Source of the DNA: Heliocidaris tuberculata
Taxonomy: Eukaryota; Echinodermata; Echinoidea; Camarodonta; Echinometridae
Direction of reading: 5' to 3'
Length of the DNA stretch: 64,000 nt
Assembly (NCBI GenBank): GCA_025618425.1
Contig: CM046848.1
Span: forward strand, 30,793,584 to 30,857,583
Part shown: positions 24,194 to 36,132 of the stretch, piece by piece
Numbering within the stretch: position 1 is the stretch's first letter
How the letters are laid out: each line of letters starts with the position of its first letter
Translations under genes and position numbers: made by a program
Notes under the pieces: model-generated
What the model saw: only the letters and a program-made list of their open reading frames with translations
Database searches by the model: none
What the model was told of the DNA's origin: nothing

Positions 24194-25822
24194 ATGGCTC
24201 TAGGGGAATTCATGACTCGTAAATGGGTCAAACCTTTTATCGCTTTCTTCGCTTTGACTCTCGTGTCTTTATTAGCTTTCGGAAGCATCACATCACGACT
24301 TGGCGCCAGCATGATGTATGTGAGCAGTGGTCATAGTGGTGAACATAGAGCAAGGCCTCGAATGCAGAAAACAATGGAGAAGATCTCGCCATCCCGCAAC
24401 ACGGCGTACTTGTCAAGCCCCGAGCGGGTTTATTCCACCGCTGCGACTAGTCCGAAGAAAATTGAGCAGACAACATTGGATAATTCCTTCCCAATTCGTA
24501 ATATGGTTCTTAATCCTGTTATTAGTAATATTTCATCGTCGAAATCTTCGACTTCGTCACATCGGTACGACAGCTCGGACGGAGACTGGGTTAATCAATT
24601 AACAAGAACAAAGCCTATAACTATTGATACTGCTGATAACGCGAACAGTAATAACGACAGGACTAAAGGAAAGGTTAAATCAAAAACTGAAAAACCAGTT
24701 TTTATTGTTTTAATGGGACGCATGCGCACAGGTTCAACTCTTATTGGTGAGATCTTTAATCAGAACCCATCAATAGGTTTCCTTTACGAGCCTCTACACG
24801 CAGTGTGTGATTGGAACAAGAAAGGAACTATACATAAATCGCATTTTACAACAGCAGCTATTTCCCTTCTGCGCAAGATAAGTTCTTGTGATTTCTCGCC
24901 CAACTTCATCTCCAGTATTATCAGATGGCCAGCCGGAGGAGGATTTCGTAGTAGTATGATCCAACCTGTATGCGCTGTGACGAGCTCTTGTAAACGCGCA
25001 ACTTCGAATATGCTACGCCATCAATGCCTTAAGTTTAGAAAATACAGAGGGATCAAAACAATTCGCGCTGATCTTAATTTGCTGCTCCAACTCATTGAAG
25101 AAGACGCGGTTGATGTTAAAATATTGCACCTTATACGAGACCCCCGTGGGGTAGCGAATTCACGTCGTCAAGTTTACTCCGTAGATAGTAATGCCGTGCA
25201 GCGCCGGTTAGCTGCTCGCGGTTACCGCCACCGCGTCTTACGTGATGACCGCGTCGCAAATCCTTTCCTTGGTGACGCGAGGAGACCAATGTCATTGCAT
25301 CACTACCACTATCAGGCACCTGTAGCCCGTGGGACAAGACTGGATATCTTAGGTCTCATGGAGACTTCGAATGTGTTCCCACTTCTCAACACCATTCCAG
25401 CGTATTGTAAGTGGCTAGACTCTACTATCACACTAGCTAAAAAGCAACCTGATTGGTTGAAAGGCCGCTACAAGCTTATCCGCTACGAGGATTACGCCGC
25501 CTCACCACTAAGCGTCACCGAAGACGTTTACCGCTACTTCGACATGTATCTTCCCGATAAAGTTCGACGTTGGGTGGCGAACAATACCGAAGGAGACGTC
25601 AAAGGCGGCGATAGGCTCTACGGGTCGCATAAGAACTCTTCGGAGGCAGCTTTCAAATGGAGAACGGTTATGACGTCCGAGGAGGCGTTACAAGTGGAAA
25701 AAGAGTGTGGAGACATTATGGATAGGTTAGGCTACAGAAAAACTTCCAGTAGAATCCGCTTAGAGGATCTAGAACAGTCACTTTTCCTTCCTCTTCCAGC
25801 TGATATACCACGTGAATTATGA
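24194..25822 (+). CDS. Golgi carbohydrate sulfotransferase (CHST1/3-like)
   Basis: Predicted 542-residue type II Golgi enzyme transferring sulfate from PAPS to a sugar of a glycosaminoglycan or keratan-type chain. The frame is open back to 24134, but that codon is GTG, so the first in-frame ATG (24194, G at -3 and +4) is taken; a second ATG is at 24212. Numbered from 24194, a hydrophobic signal anchor (about 14-30) follows a short basic N-terminus. A Ser/Thr-rich stem runs to about 165. The 5'-phosphosulfate loop GRMRTGSTLIGE is at about 175-186 and the 3'-phosphate motif LIRDPRGVANSRR at about 313-325, with a conserved RYEDYAASP segment near 430. The family is known to use exactly these two motifs. 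The catalytic region is intronless. A Ser/Arg/His-rich insert (about 330-375) after the 3'-phosphate motif is longer than I would expect. Acceptor sugar and orthology to a specific CHST cannot be settled from the sequence. Confidence 0.9.
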   Translation: MALGEFMTRKWVKPFIAFFALTLVSLLAFGSITSRLGASMMYVSSGHSGEHRARPRMQKTMEKISPSRNTAYLSSPERVYSTAATSPKKIEQTTLDNSFPIRNMVLNPVISNISSSKSSTSSHRYDSSDGDWVNQLTRTKPITIDTADNANSNNDRTKGKVKSKTEKPVFIVLMGRMRTGSTLIGEIFNQNPSIGFLYEPLHAVCDWNKKGTIHKSHFTTAAISLLRKISSCDFSPNFISSIIRWPAGGGFRSSMIQPVCAVTSSCKRATSNMLRHQCLKFRKYRGIKTIRADLNLLLQLIEEDAVDVKILHLIRDPRGVANSRRQVYSVDSNAVQRRLAARGYRHRVLRDDRVANPFLGDARRPMSLHHYHYQAPVARGTRLDILGLMETSNVFPLLNTIPAYCKWLDSTITLAKKQPDWLKGRYKLIRYEDYAASPLSVTEDVYRYFDMYLPDKVRRWVANNTEGDVKGGDRLYGSHKNSSEAAFKWRTVMTSEEALQVEKECGDIMDRLGYRKTSSRIRLEDLEQSLFLPLPADIPREL

Positions 25823-25924
25823 TACAAGCCTTTATGCCTATGCGTATTGATGTAAATTATCATGACTATAGTATAAGTATTACAATCAGTAAAATAATAA
25901 GTAAAATTGCAAATGCTTAAATGC

Positions 25925-26062
25925 CATGTTTACACCTCCGCACACTGCCAACCGACTCCAAACCGATTGGTTCTTGGACATTTGGTGTAATGAAACCTTA
26001 CGTTCGGTCTGTTATCTGTCTGTTATCGGTCTGTTATCGGTCTCGTGTGACTGGGGTAAAAA
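25925..26062. repeat. Dispersed repeat, cagtcacac / ggtcggt family, copy 3
   Basis: Shares ccaaaccgat, catttggtgtaatg, tatcggtct and tcgtgtgactggg motifs with 9203-9325 and 15838-15952, with block order changed. Three tandem gttatcggtct-like units are inside. Confidence 0.5.
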
Positions 26063-26735
26063 ATAAGAAAATGCCGGACGGTGAGGTAACTCAGAAAAGC
26101 AAACACCGAGTGAAGCTTTTTTAAATTGACCGTGTAGAAATACGGTCACATTTCTTCATAATGTTTTTTGCTCAACTGATAAGGAAAAAAGTAAAGTAAT
26201 ATATGAATAGAGCATTTCCAACTGAATATGATTGATAATTTCTTACAAACAGCAAACAGTGCACGTCGATGAGATATAAACAGGTCTTTTAAAAAATCCT
26301 GGTGTTCAGTCATTCAGTCAAAGATATGAATAAGATATTTGGACAGTATATATATAAAAGTTAAGGAAAAAATGTGTAATATTTCTGCACGAGTTCACCA
26401 AATTTGATTTGATTCTTTTTTATTTGATTTATTTTTCTTCTGCATTCATATAAGTACAATTGGGATTGTAAAAAAGCTTTCAATTTGCTCTAATCAGTAC
26501 CTACATGTATATTTAGAATGTAGATGCTGTTAATCTACAATATGATAATTATTGTGAATCAACCAAACAGCCTTGCATGGTCATGAGAAATGACAAACTG
26601 TGATTAAGTTGTCGTTAAATAGTGCAATATATGTTGTATATATTCATATATTTATTCCATATTTGATAATATTGCTGTTTTTAAATGATAGGAACCTTTT
26701 ATCAGCATTCAGTAGTGTTGGTGTTTGCTTGTTTT

Positions 26736-26741
26736 AATAAA
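26736..26741 (+). terminator. Candidate polyadenylation signal
   Basis: First canonical AATAAA on the plus strand after the sulfotransferase stop, 0.9 kb downstream. Use is not shown. Confidence 0.3.
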
Positions 26742-27003
26742 ATTTTGGTTAGGCATGCCATGGACAATTTGATATACATAATTTAATGTTAAAGGGAAAG
26801 TTGAGATCTGGTAATGCGATTACAGTGTGAAAAAAAAATGTCTCAAAGCAATTGGGAAAGGTTGATGATGTCTGCATAAGAATTGATGTTTACTGTGAGG
26901 TTTTGAAATCATCAAAATGATAAGAAACTGACCCAATCTTACTGAAAAGCACATGCACTGCACACAAAAATGGGTGTATGGGACTGCACACTCATGTGGC
27001 GTC

Positions 27004-27239
27004 AGTGGCGGATCCAGGATTTCTTGAGGGAGGGGGCTCAATATTCACAAAAAATTTTGACAAGCAAAAAAAAAAAAAAAAAAAGTTCCTCAGCATTTTT
27101 GGGCCCCTTTTTAACTCAAAAAATCTATGACAAGCAAGCAAAAAAAAAAAGCAAAAAAAAAAAGCAAAAGCATTTTTTTGGGCCCCCTGTTGGTCCAAGG
27201 GGAGGGGGCCCGGCCCCCCCCCCCCTGGATCCGCCACTG
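27004..27239. mobile_element. MITE-like element with agtggcggatccag ends
   Basis: The left end agtggcggatccagg is matched by the right end cctggatccgccact. The ~236-bp body has poly-A runs and ggggcccc blocks and no coding capacity; the overlapping frames on both strands are repeat translations. Confidence 0.75.
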
Positions 27240-28156
27240 TGTGGCATGAATGTTCAGCCCGAACACTTCAGCTATATCTCGTCATATTTTGAATAATTAT
27301 GGGGGCCTATGAAGAGCTATCCTTTTCAGGACATTTCTACTAGGGGCCTATGACATTCTTCCAAACTGACATAAACACATGAAAGGAACGAGAAAGCTCA
27401 CAAATTATTTTAGCCCAGAACCCAACATTCTCTTTAAAGTTATGTAAGTTGTCAACAAAATCAATTAATACATGAAAGACAAAATATTCATTTTCTGGAT
27501 GGACTGCAAGCATTAATGTTTGACAGTACTGTCTGCTGCAGACATAATGCTTTATGAAACCAGAATAAAGCAAAATTGTAATGATTTTTTTTTTAATCGA
27601 ATAATTTATGTTGATAATTAATTTTATAGGAATGATCAAGTATCACGTACATATTTTACCTCTAAAATTCCTCCTGAATAAAATGATATTGAGTCTCAGG
27701 TGTTCTTTTCATTCGAAAAACACAAACTGCTTTGATCTCATGATTGAGATTTTAGAAGTGCATGAAAGAAAAATTAATGTTTCTATTCTTTAACCAAATA
27801 GAGCAAAATATATATCTATACCTCAGGCGTCTTACCAATTCTGACATACTAGCATGTATTGCAATTACGGAAGTGTTGAGTTATGTTGCTCATGTACAGT
27901 ATGTATGGACAGACTTTTCGTTTTACTACAACTATGATAATGAGACACACCTGCTGACCAGTTGAATTTCCTCTGTTGCATCGAGTGCCTAATGAGTAAT
28001 CAATACAGAGGTCATTTAAAGTACATCGTAACTTTTAGGCTGTGTTCTCCAGTTGGAGTTTTCCTTGATTACATCGTGCTTGATTTTAAATATACGTTCT
28101 CTGTATATTTGTACTTTGTAAAATCTCACGTCGCGTTTCGTAGCACACCTAGATAT
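27240..28156. other. Gene-free stretch
   Basis: AT-rich unique-looking sequence with several 60-100 codon frames on both strands. None has a recognisable domain or convincing splice borders. Confidence 0.5.
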
Positions 28157-28735
28157 GAGAATGAAACCCTGGGGAAATGTCCATTTTAATGAAAAGAGAG
28201 GATAGAGAGAAGCAATTAAAAAAAAGTTCCATCAAAATCGGTTACGAAATAAAAAAGGTATGAAAGTTTGAAAAATCTTAATTTACTTTCTATGGTGATC
28301 CTCAAATTGGCAATGTTGCTTCAAAATGACAGGCTTAAGAAGTACAACTCTCAATATGTTTTGTACTCAAAATTTCATACTTTCTCCATTATCTCTAAAG
28401 ATGCTTGTCTTTTTGTGAACTCAACGTATGTTGTGTCAAATACCCTTTCCCATGATATATCTTGAGCAAAGAAGGAGACAAGCTGCGCCTTGAGAGATAA
28501 TGGGGGAAATATGAAATTTTGTGTAAAAAACATATGGAGAGTTGTACTACTAAACCTGTCACTTTGAAGCAACATTGCCAATTTGAGGATCGCCATAGAA
28601 AGTAAATTGAAACTTTTCAAAATTTCATAACTTTCTCATTTTGTAACCGATTTTGATGAAACTTTTTTTAAATTGCTTCTCTCTATCCTCTCTTTTCATT
28701 AAAATTGATTTTCCCCCGGCCAGGGTTTCATTCTC
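28157..28735. mobile_element. Foldback element, gagaatgaaaccctgg family, copy 2
   Basis: The ends gagaatgaaaccct and agggtttcattctc are inverted. Long inner arms (gaaaagagaggatagagaga...gttacgaaat...caaattggcaatgttgctt) face each other around 28400-28460. It is closely related to the right part of the nested element at 6931-8367, so the family has been mobile or amplified locally. Confidence 0.85.
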
Positions 28736-29589
28736 CTTTAATCAATGTAAATTACATTGTCTTAGCGTGCTGAGAAACGAAAAGAAACACTCGTCGTAAG
28801 ATAAGCCACCTTGATTCGAATTGAGTATATTAGACTTACGACAAAATCCATCGTAGGAAGACACATGTCAGCAGAGAGGGGAAAAAAAGATAGAGAGGGG
28901 GGGGGGGGGGACGCCCCTACTCTCTCTCTCTCCCCCCTCCCTTCCTTCTCAAATTCTTTGCTGCCATCTCTGTCTAATCCCCTCTCACTCTCATTTTTGT
29001 GGAGTCTTTCATTCCCTTCTTTTTTCTGCCTCCATTTAATAGTGTTGTACTTTTTATTGAAGAGGATCATCTTTGTTTTCATAGAACACCTCCTCTCCAT
29101 GTCTCTCTCTCCCTCTCTCTCTCTCTTTCCCTCTCCCTCTCTCTTCCTCTGTCCCTTTCTCTTCCCCTCTCTCTCCTTCTCTCTCTCTTTCTCTTTCCCT
29201 CCTCTACTCTTCTCTTCCCTGAGTAGGGTCCAGTGTATGAGAAATGTGAAGTATATACATGAATCAATTTTGTGTAGTATAGAGAATGGTTCCAGTAAGG
29301 TATTATGAATATTATTACTTTTTAAACAGTTCGTATTACTGTTGTTGTGCAATGTCGGATGCACTGAATTGCATCAAAGTTCCGATTACATAAATGCAGG
29401 CACTATGTTATTCAATAAATCTGTATTAAAATTGTTAAACATTTCAAAATTGAGCAATTGATTTGGTATTTTTTTCATGAAATTTCTTTTTTATGTCTTC
29501 ATGAATTTCCACTAATGGTTGTATGTTGCTAACATAGAGAGTAAAACGGGGTAACCCAACTACAGTTTGTATTCTTATAAGTTAAATTG
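28736..29589. other. GA/CT-rich gene-free stretch
   Basis: Purine- and pyrimidine-rich microsatellite-like tracts (28878-28970 with a 13-G run, and 29100-29220) generate long low-complexity frames on both strands, the largest being 200 residues on the minus strand. These are not genes. Confidence 0.7.
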
Positions 29590-29975
29590 GATGAGAACAC
29601 ACAAAGAGGTTGGTGAAAAGTTGGACAAAATCAAATAACGAAAATAGGCCTATATTGAATAAATATGTGAATCTCAAATTGGAAAATTGGTCTTGCTACT
29701 GTGACTGGAGACAACTCTCTCATTATTTGTCATACACTGAAATACATAATGAATTTCCTGCTCTCTTGTAAGCGTCCTTTCACTCGGCGCTGCTGTTATG
29801 GATAGCATGCATGCGTGTTAATGAAGCCTCCAAAGCAAACAGATCCTGCTCAGTCGTAAATTTTGAAAAATTAAAATTTAGTCATTTTCATGTTGGAACA
29901 AAATGGGAAAGTTGTCTTGTCCGACACTTCATTACGGTGATATAACGGATTCTCCAGTTTGAAATTTTACAACTA
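29590..29975. mobile_element. Degraded foldback, aatccaaccttg family, copy 2
   Basis: Blocks such as ttggtgaaaagttgga, tctcaaattgg, gacaactctctcatt and aaatgggaaagttgtc follow the order seen in 16856-17431, including inverted right-hand counterparts. Terminal sequences have decayed. Confidence 0.5.
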
Positions 29976-31058
29976 TCCAGAATGCACATGGCAAGAGGGT
30001 ATTGTTGAGAAAGAGAGAGGGAGAGCGGGGGAGGGAGGAAGATAGGAGTGGGAAGGGGAAAGAGAGAGAGAGAGAGGAAAGAGAATGATAGAGTTAATTT
30101 TTTTCTCTCCCGTGTTTGCTTCTTCATTCCGTTCGCTATGAGATAAAGATCCAGGATTCTGTAGCCGGGTGTATGGGGAGGGGGGGGGGGGGGGGGGGGG
30201 GGAGCTTTGGCACAAGTCCGAAAATTCCCTGACAGCAAGTAAGCAAGAACATGATCAACAAGTTCATTAGATTGAATGCATAATGATATGTATATACTTT
30301 GACAATGACATAATTTTCGCTCAGTGCTGATATAACAAAATTAGATATGTATTATTATATTAGCTTCCCCGTCATAGCATTAATGAAACAGAACATATTA
30401 TACATGTATTCACCAGTTACAAAGTATTGTATTTCCAAAGCCAGAATACAAATTACAGGCATTAGTTAGAATAAATTACGAAAACGGCTTATTGAATCAG
30501 TATCATAATATGGGACAATTCCTGTCCGTTACTGCTTTGTTTCTATCTTTTCAGTGGAGTAATCTTACGAAAAAGATCTCACACTTATTGCAACAGAACA
30601 TATTTAAACTGTTCTAATAATACTCTCATAAATATGGACGATATAAATAATGTTCTAAGGAATCTGAGTGGTGGAAAATATTCTGGTATCGTGTGCTTGG
30701 CTGCTTGCCCAACAAAGCATCATGCGCCTTATATTGTGCTCAACTTGAACCGAATTGGCCAAACTATTTTGTTGATACATATGATTATCGATGATTCTGA
30801 ACAACAGCAGAGCCACCCACACACATAGTTTAGCGAACTCGACTCCATGTGTGCAACAATATGGCGCATGTTGTTAGACAAGCATGCAACAAAGGAATAC
30901 ACGTTGAGCCCAACTGAAACCGAGTTGGCCAAACTCTGTGTGTGGATGGTTCTGATGAGCAACAGCTTCCAAGGACGCCCTCTGAGTTAATATGAGCAGA
31001 GAAGAGAGAAAGAGAGACTTGATGACGTACGGGAAAAGGAGGAAGAGATAGAGATGGA

Positions 31059-31113
<55 letters not shown>

Positions 31114-33379
31114 GGGGGAGAGGAGACAAAAGGGGAAGAGTTAGTAGCATTAAGATAGAATACCTAATACGAGGCTGCATGGTGTCCTAGCAGAAAACTT
31201 CATTAAAAAAGAATGCTTTTGATTGAGTAAATATACATTTGATGGAAAAGTATCCCCTATAGAAATTGAATTTATTTCCATAAATTTATTGTGGCGACCC
31301 TGTATTGCAACCACGGATTATTCATATAAATTTCCGGAGGGGTGGATTAAATGACATACATGTATGGTCGCTAATCGTCGCTAATAAATACAAATTCTTG
31401 TTTATTCTTCAGAAGGGCATTTTCTTGATGAACAAACAAAAACAAACTATAACAAAGAATATATGAGGCAGCAAAATGGAAATGTTCTTGGAAGATTTTG
31501 GAAATAAAAATTGGCATTTGCTGTCGTAGACAGTAGAACTTAAATTGTGAAAGTCAAAATTTAAAAGCGCCGAGGAGGCGAGGGCTGACAGTGTTTTAAA
31601 CATGCTGAATCTAATTTTTAGATACAGCAATACAAATAGTATGATACAACATAATTATGCTGATTTAACATTTTCCTTTTCCGATTTATTGTCATTCCGG
31701 AGGAGATTGATTAAGGTTAAGGTATAAATGCATCGTCCCAAACTCAATGTACAAGGCGGCCAACACGTACTCGCCAATTAAAAAGTACGCAGACGTTGTT
31801 TACTGGAAAAAAAAGAAAAGAAAAAAAAAATCCAATTTTTTAAAGATTGAGCTCCATTCCTCGCATTTGATATTCACCAGTAGTATCATTCTTTTATGTA
31901 GCCGTGTTATGAAACTGGTAAAAATTCAAAGGAGGGCCACTGGATTTTGTAAAAGGGGAGGGTTCAATTTCCAAAATTCTGACCAGCAATCAAGCAAAAA
32001 GGGCTTATCAGACAAAAGAAAGAGGGGGTTATGTAATACTCTAAAACATGATAATTACAAGCCAAAAAAAAAAAAAAAATTAGATTAAAAAAATCCGGGG
32101 GGGGGGGGTCTGGACCCCAATGACACCACCCCGCCCCTGCATTTCCATGATAATGTGAAACACAGTGAACCTACGTAGGCCTATTTACAGGGTAGACCTA
32201 AGTTTGGTTACTGTATCTCATTTAAAACTACATGTAGTTTAGTATTATATACAAATAAAACAGTAAAAAGTGAACCCAAACTCAACATCTGATGACAGTT
32301 GATGCCCCTTTTTCAGGGGCGGACTGGTACTAAAATTTCATTGGGGAAATGAATTTCTATGTGACCCGGCCCACTCAATTAACCTATATATCGTAGCTAT
32401 ATAGGGGGCACGGCCAGGGACACATATCCCTAATCAAATAGCAAGGGGGGGGGGGGGGGGGGGAGTGGCTTGCAAAAAACGAAAATAAGAGAGAACTGCA
32501 TGGCCATAATTGTTTGCTTTGGGGGGGGGGGGGGGGACAGCTGGCCCCTGACAGCATGGTCTGGGCCCGATTGCGTTTGCGCCCTGAATATATATATATA
32601 CACCTATATCTATATGACAACGTTACTTATGAAAAAAAGATTGTTTTTTAATCTGTATGTCGCACGTTTACAAACTTTATTCATTCTGTTTTCTTCCAAA
32701 TTACACCACAGTCTCAGCTTTGCCTATATTCATGTACTAAAGTGTTGTTTTAAATGAAGACAAGCACAATTAAGCAGACTTCAGCTTTGCAGAGTAGGGT
32801 CAATATTTTAAAATCCAGTCATTGTTGCTATGTCAGATTAGAGCCTAGCCTTCAGTCATATAGTACAAAAGCATGAATTTTCCACATACATGTATAACAC
32901 GCGCCATTAGCAGATAACCAAAATTTAATAACGAAGTTTCCCTTCTTTCATTGGCGCTATGTCGGGGAGCATACGCCTACTTAAAGGTATCATTCGACTT
33001 TTGGAAAAGTAATTTTGAAATATCACTCTTAAGGTTATAAGATTGAAGACGGGCGAGAATGGTATTAATTTCCTTTAAACATTATCCCCCTTCTTATGCA
33101 TGATATGTATCATTTTAGGGTTATTCGCATCCTAGTTAGAGTTCTCACTTTTCTTATGAACATTCCGCTTTTCATTATACTGAATAGTGGTCAATTTTCT
33201 TAAAACTTTAATCAATGTCTTATCTCACATTCTAAGCAAGTTGATTAATTCAATTAATTTCAAAACCATATCAAAATGTTGAATAATTGTTGCCCAGCTT
33301 TTAGCGGTCGAGCTCGACTGCGTTAGTGCAGCAAACTCTTTATATCGTTATTTCTTTTGGGGGATATATACCCCCATCC
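29976..33379. other. Gene-free stretch with G-runs
   Basis: Contains poly-G (30180-30203, 31103-31119, 32447-32463, 32521-32536), a (GA)n tract (31060-31102) and two diverged copies of a gttggccaaact-containing block (about 30735-30830 and 30905-30975). Frames here are low complexity or short. No gene is supported. Confidence 0.5.
31060..31119. repeat. (GA)n followed by poly-G
   Basis: About 42 bp of pure GA followed directly by about 17 G. GA-to-G transitions of this type recur in the window. Confidence 0.95.
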
Positions 33380-33585
33380 TCCCGGAATCGACACCCATGC
33401 ATGGGGTAGATGGGGATGAACACGACCTGACTGAGGAGTCTGTTTCGGGGCTTAGGGGGCCGGCGGTGGTTAAAACCCGACGACCATCGTCAGGCTGACA
33501 GCCTTTTTCTTAGTGAATTAGTATACCTAGTAACTTTGAGGGGTAAAATCTTGTGGATAAAATGGAGTGACTATATCGGGAGACC
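33380..33585. mobile_element. Solo partial copy of the large palindromic element
   Basis: gggggccgg...caggctgacagcc...tagtaactttgaggggt...ggtgactatatcggga resembles, in the same direction, the right arm of the 33915-35432 palindrome (about 35290-35425), but is diverged and lacks an opposing arm. Confidence 0.5.
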
Positions 33586-33914
33586 CTGACTATATCATGG
33601 GCTGCGGAACCATGATATGATTTGAGTAGGCACGTTAAAAAGATGTCGGAAAAAAGGCTCGAAAATTGTCATTAATGAGTGAAATCAGATCAGCCCCCCC
33701 CCCTACTTTCAAAAACGCTCCGCGGCCCCTGCATATATATTTTTCACCTTCTCTTTTCTCACGGGAATCCCGTCGGCCCAGCATTCAAGATTCAAAAGGG
33801 GTCTGGGGCAGGCGCTATTACCCCTAAAAATGCTGGCTTTCCTGAACTTATTTTTCTAACGAGGGAGGGGTCATTTTGCGTCCCTGGATCCGTCTGTGCA
33901 CACTATATAGTCTG

Positions 33915-35432
33915 GGAGCCTGTCCCGAAATAGTCAACCCATTTTACATATGAGATTTGACCCCTTAAAGTTCCTTAGACTATCCATGTCATTCACAAAA
34001 AGCTTGTCAGCTCGCACGAAGCCCCCGGTTTAGGCCCCCAGAGCCCTCGAAAGGGACCCCAAAGTCGGGTCGATTTGAACCCATCTAACATATGCGCCAA
34101 ACTTTGTCAGAATTAAGGTGTATTACTATATATTACCAAAACACCAAAACTGACAAAATTTTCCGTCAGGATGGGTTGTCAGACCGCCCCTAAAAATTGG
34201 GGCAATTTTTTCTCCTCAAGGCCCATGGACCAAATTTTGTCAGAAGGAAGAGTTATGGGTGTACATTACAAAAATATAAAAACTTACAAAAATTTCATAG
34301 GGAAGGGGGTGTAAGACGCTCCTGAAAAAAACCCCCACCAAAGTGCCCCTAAACCCAGCTTTGCTGCCCAAAATGCTCTGGATGTAAAGAAATACCATTT
34401 TTAGGCTTTACAACCTTAATAACCCCAAGTTTCTCATTCAATTCATATCAAATTTACCTAGTGCAATCTTGAGTATTGTATCTTTCTTGGGGTGAAATTT
34501 GGTGTCAAATGATCATTTCAATAATAATTTATTAAAGTGTAAAAATTGTATTGCTTTTTCAAAAGTAGTGAAATAATATTGTCAGGATTATGTAAACACA
34601 CCCATTGTCCACCTGCACCTGTTTGACAAGAGATAATCTGGGCTATGTGGCTGCCATGCTGAAATCTACCATTCATGTGTTAATTACACAAATACTTTGC
34701 AAGCTTTCTATTATGTCTTGCCAAACAGGCGCAGATGGACTGTGGGTGTGTTTACATAATCCTGACAATATCATTTGACTACTTTTTGAGAAAGCAGTAC
34801 AATTTTCACAATTTAATAAATTATTATTGAAATGATCATTTGAAACCAAATTGCACCCCAAGAAAGTTATAATACTCAAGATTGTACTATGTAAAATTTA
34901 GCTGAATTGAATGAGACAGTTTGGAGTTATTAAGGTTGTAATGCCAATTTTTTTTTTCTCTCTCTATATCCAGAGCATTTTGGGCAGCAAAGCTGGGTTT
35001 ACGGGCACTTTGGTGTTTTTTCAGGGGCGTTTTGCCCCCCCCCTTCCCGATGGAAATTTTTGTAAATTTTTATATTTTTGTAATGTACACCCATAATTTT
35101 TCCTTCTGACAAAATTAAGGGGAAAAATTTGCCCCAATTTTTAGGGGCGGTCTGACAACCCATCCCGACGGAAAATTTTGTCAGTTTTGGTGTTTTGGTA
35201 ATATATAGTCATACACCTTCCTTCTGACAAAGTTTGGCGCATATGTTAGATGGGTTGAAATCGACCCGACTTTGGGGCCCCTTTCGAGGGCTCCGGGGGC
35301 CGGGTCTGGGGGCCAAACCCGGCAGCTCTGTTCGAGCTGACAGGCTTTTTGTGAATGACATGGATGGTCTTAGCAACTTTAAGGGGTCAAATCTCATATG
35401 TAAAATGGGTTGACTATTTCGGGACAGGCTCC
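33915..35432. mobile_element. ~1.5 kb near-palindromic foldback element
   Basis: The left end ggagcctgtcccgaaatagt is mirrored at the right end, and inverted similarity continues through both arms (for example cattttacatatgagatttg, aaactttgtcagaa, gtgtttacataatcctgac) to a small unique centre near 34640-34715. Arms are roughly 700 bp with scattered mismatches and a few indels. No transposase frame exists. It is the largest inverted repeat in the window. Confidence 0.9.
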
Positions 35433-35467
35433 TGGCCTAATATAGGATATGGGTGTTGCATGTATTG

Positions 35468-35708
35468 AATAGACCTATTCACAAAGTTATTCAAATTTAT
35501 GGATGTTTCTTTCCTGCATGGGGACCTAGTAACGAGGTATTCCATTAACCTGTTATTAATGAATGAAGTACAATACTTGGAATCCAGTTTGCATACATTA
35601 CTTGTTGCTATGTCTGTCAAGCCTCTGACAGGCTTTCAGGTTGTCAAGAAACAACCTTTGTTTTAAAAGTATGCATATAATTTGAATATATTTGTGAACA
35701 GGTCTATC
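35468..35708. mobile_element. MITE, atagaccg family, copy 2
   Basis: aatagacctattcacaaa at the left is inverted as tttgtgaacaggtctat at the right. The body matches 18379-18608 in the same orientation with moderate divergence. Confidence 0.8.
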
Positions 35709-36132
35709 ACACAATACTAATTTGCAACAAGGTGCAGTTGAATCTTTCGCTTTCTGATTGGTCGCCAGTAGTTTAGAGTAAGGAAGGAGGGCTAGGGGCC
35801 CATAACACGCGCTTTTGCTTTAATTAATTAATTGTACACAAACTGTATCAAAGACAAGGATCTAGTTCTTGGGTGGAGCGAGGCTTCGAACGAGTCGAAG
35901 TTCATTTGCAGTTTGCAACTCATTTTGGTAAGAAATATGTTACTAGCAAACCTTTAATGTGTAGTGTAGATGGGATACTAGTATCCAAATTTCTAAGTTA
36001 TTAATGACTGATATATGTAGCAGATCTAGTTAATGTTGATGTTTTGATGGCTGTGTCGATTGTTCAAAATGTCAAAGGCTCAACTCAAGCATCGTGTGTG
36101 TGTGGGATGCGTGTGGGACTCTAACCCACGGA
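35709..36132. other. Gene-free stretch
   Basis: Moderately AT-rich, with no exon recognised. It could include a 5' non-coding exon of the gene at 38746, but nothing in the sequence shows this. Confidence 0.4.

Larger units (their letters stand above)
25823..27003. other. Downstream of the sulfotransferase
   Basis: AT-rich sequence, probably 3'UTR at its start. It includes a copy of the cagtcacac/ggtcggt repeat family (25925-26062). The first clear AATAAA is at 26736-26741, so either the 3'UTR is about 0.9 kb or a variant signal nearer the stop is used. No further gene is seen. Confidence 0.5.

Noticed and set aside
28762..29364. 200-residue minus-strand frame and 165-residue plus-strand frame
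   Set aside because: Low-complexity R/E/K or S/L/P readings of GA/CT microsatellite sequence.
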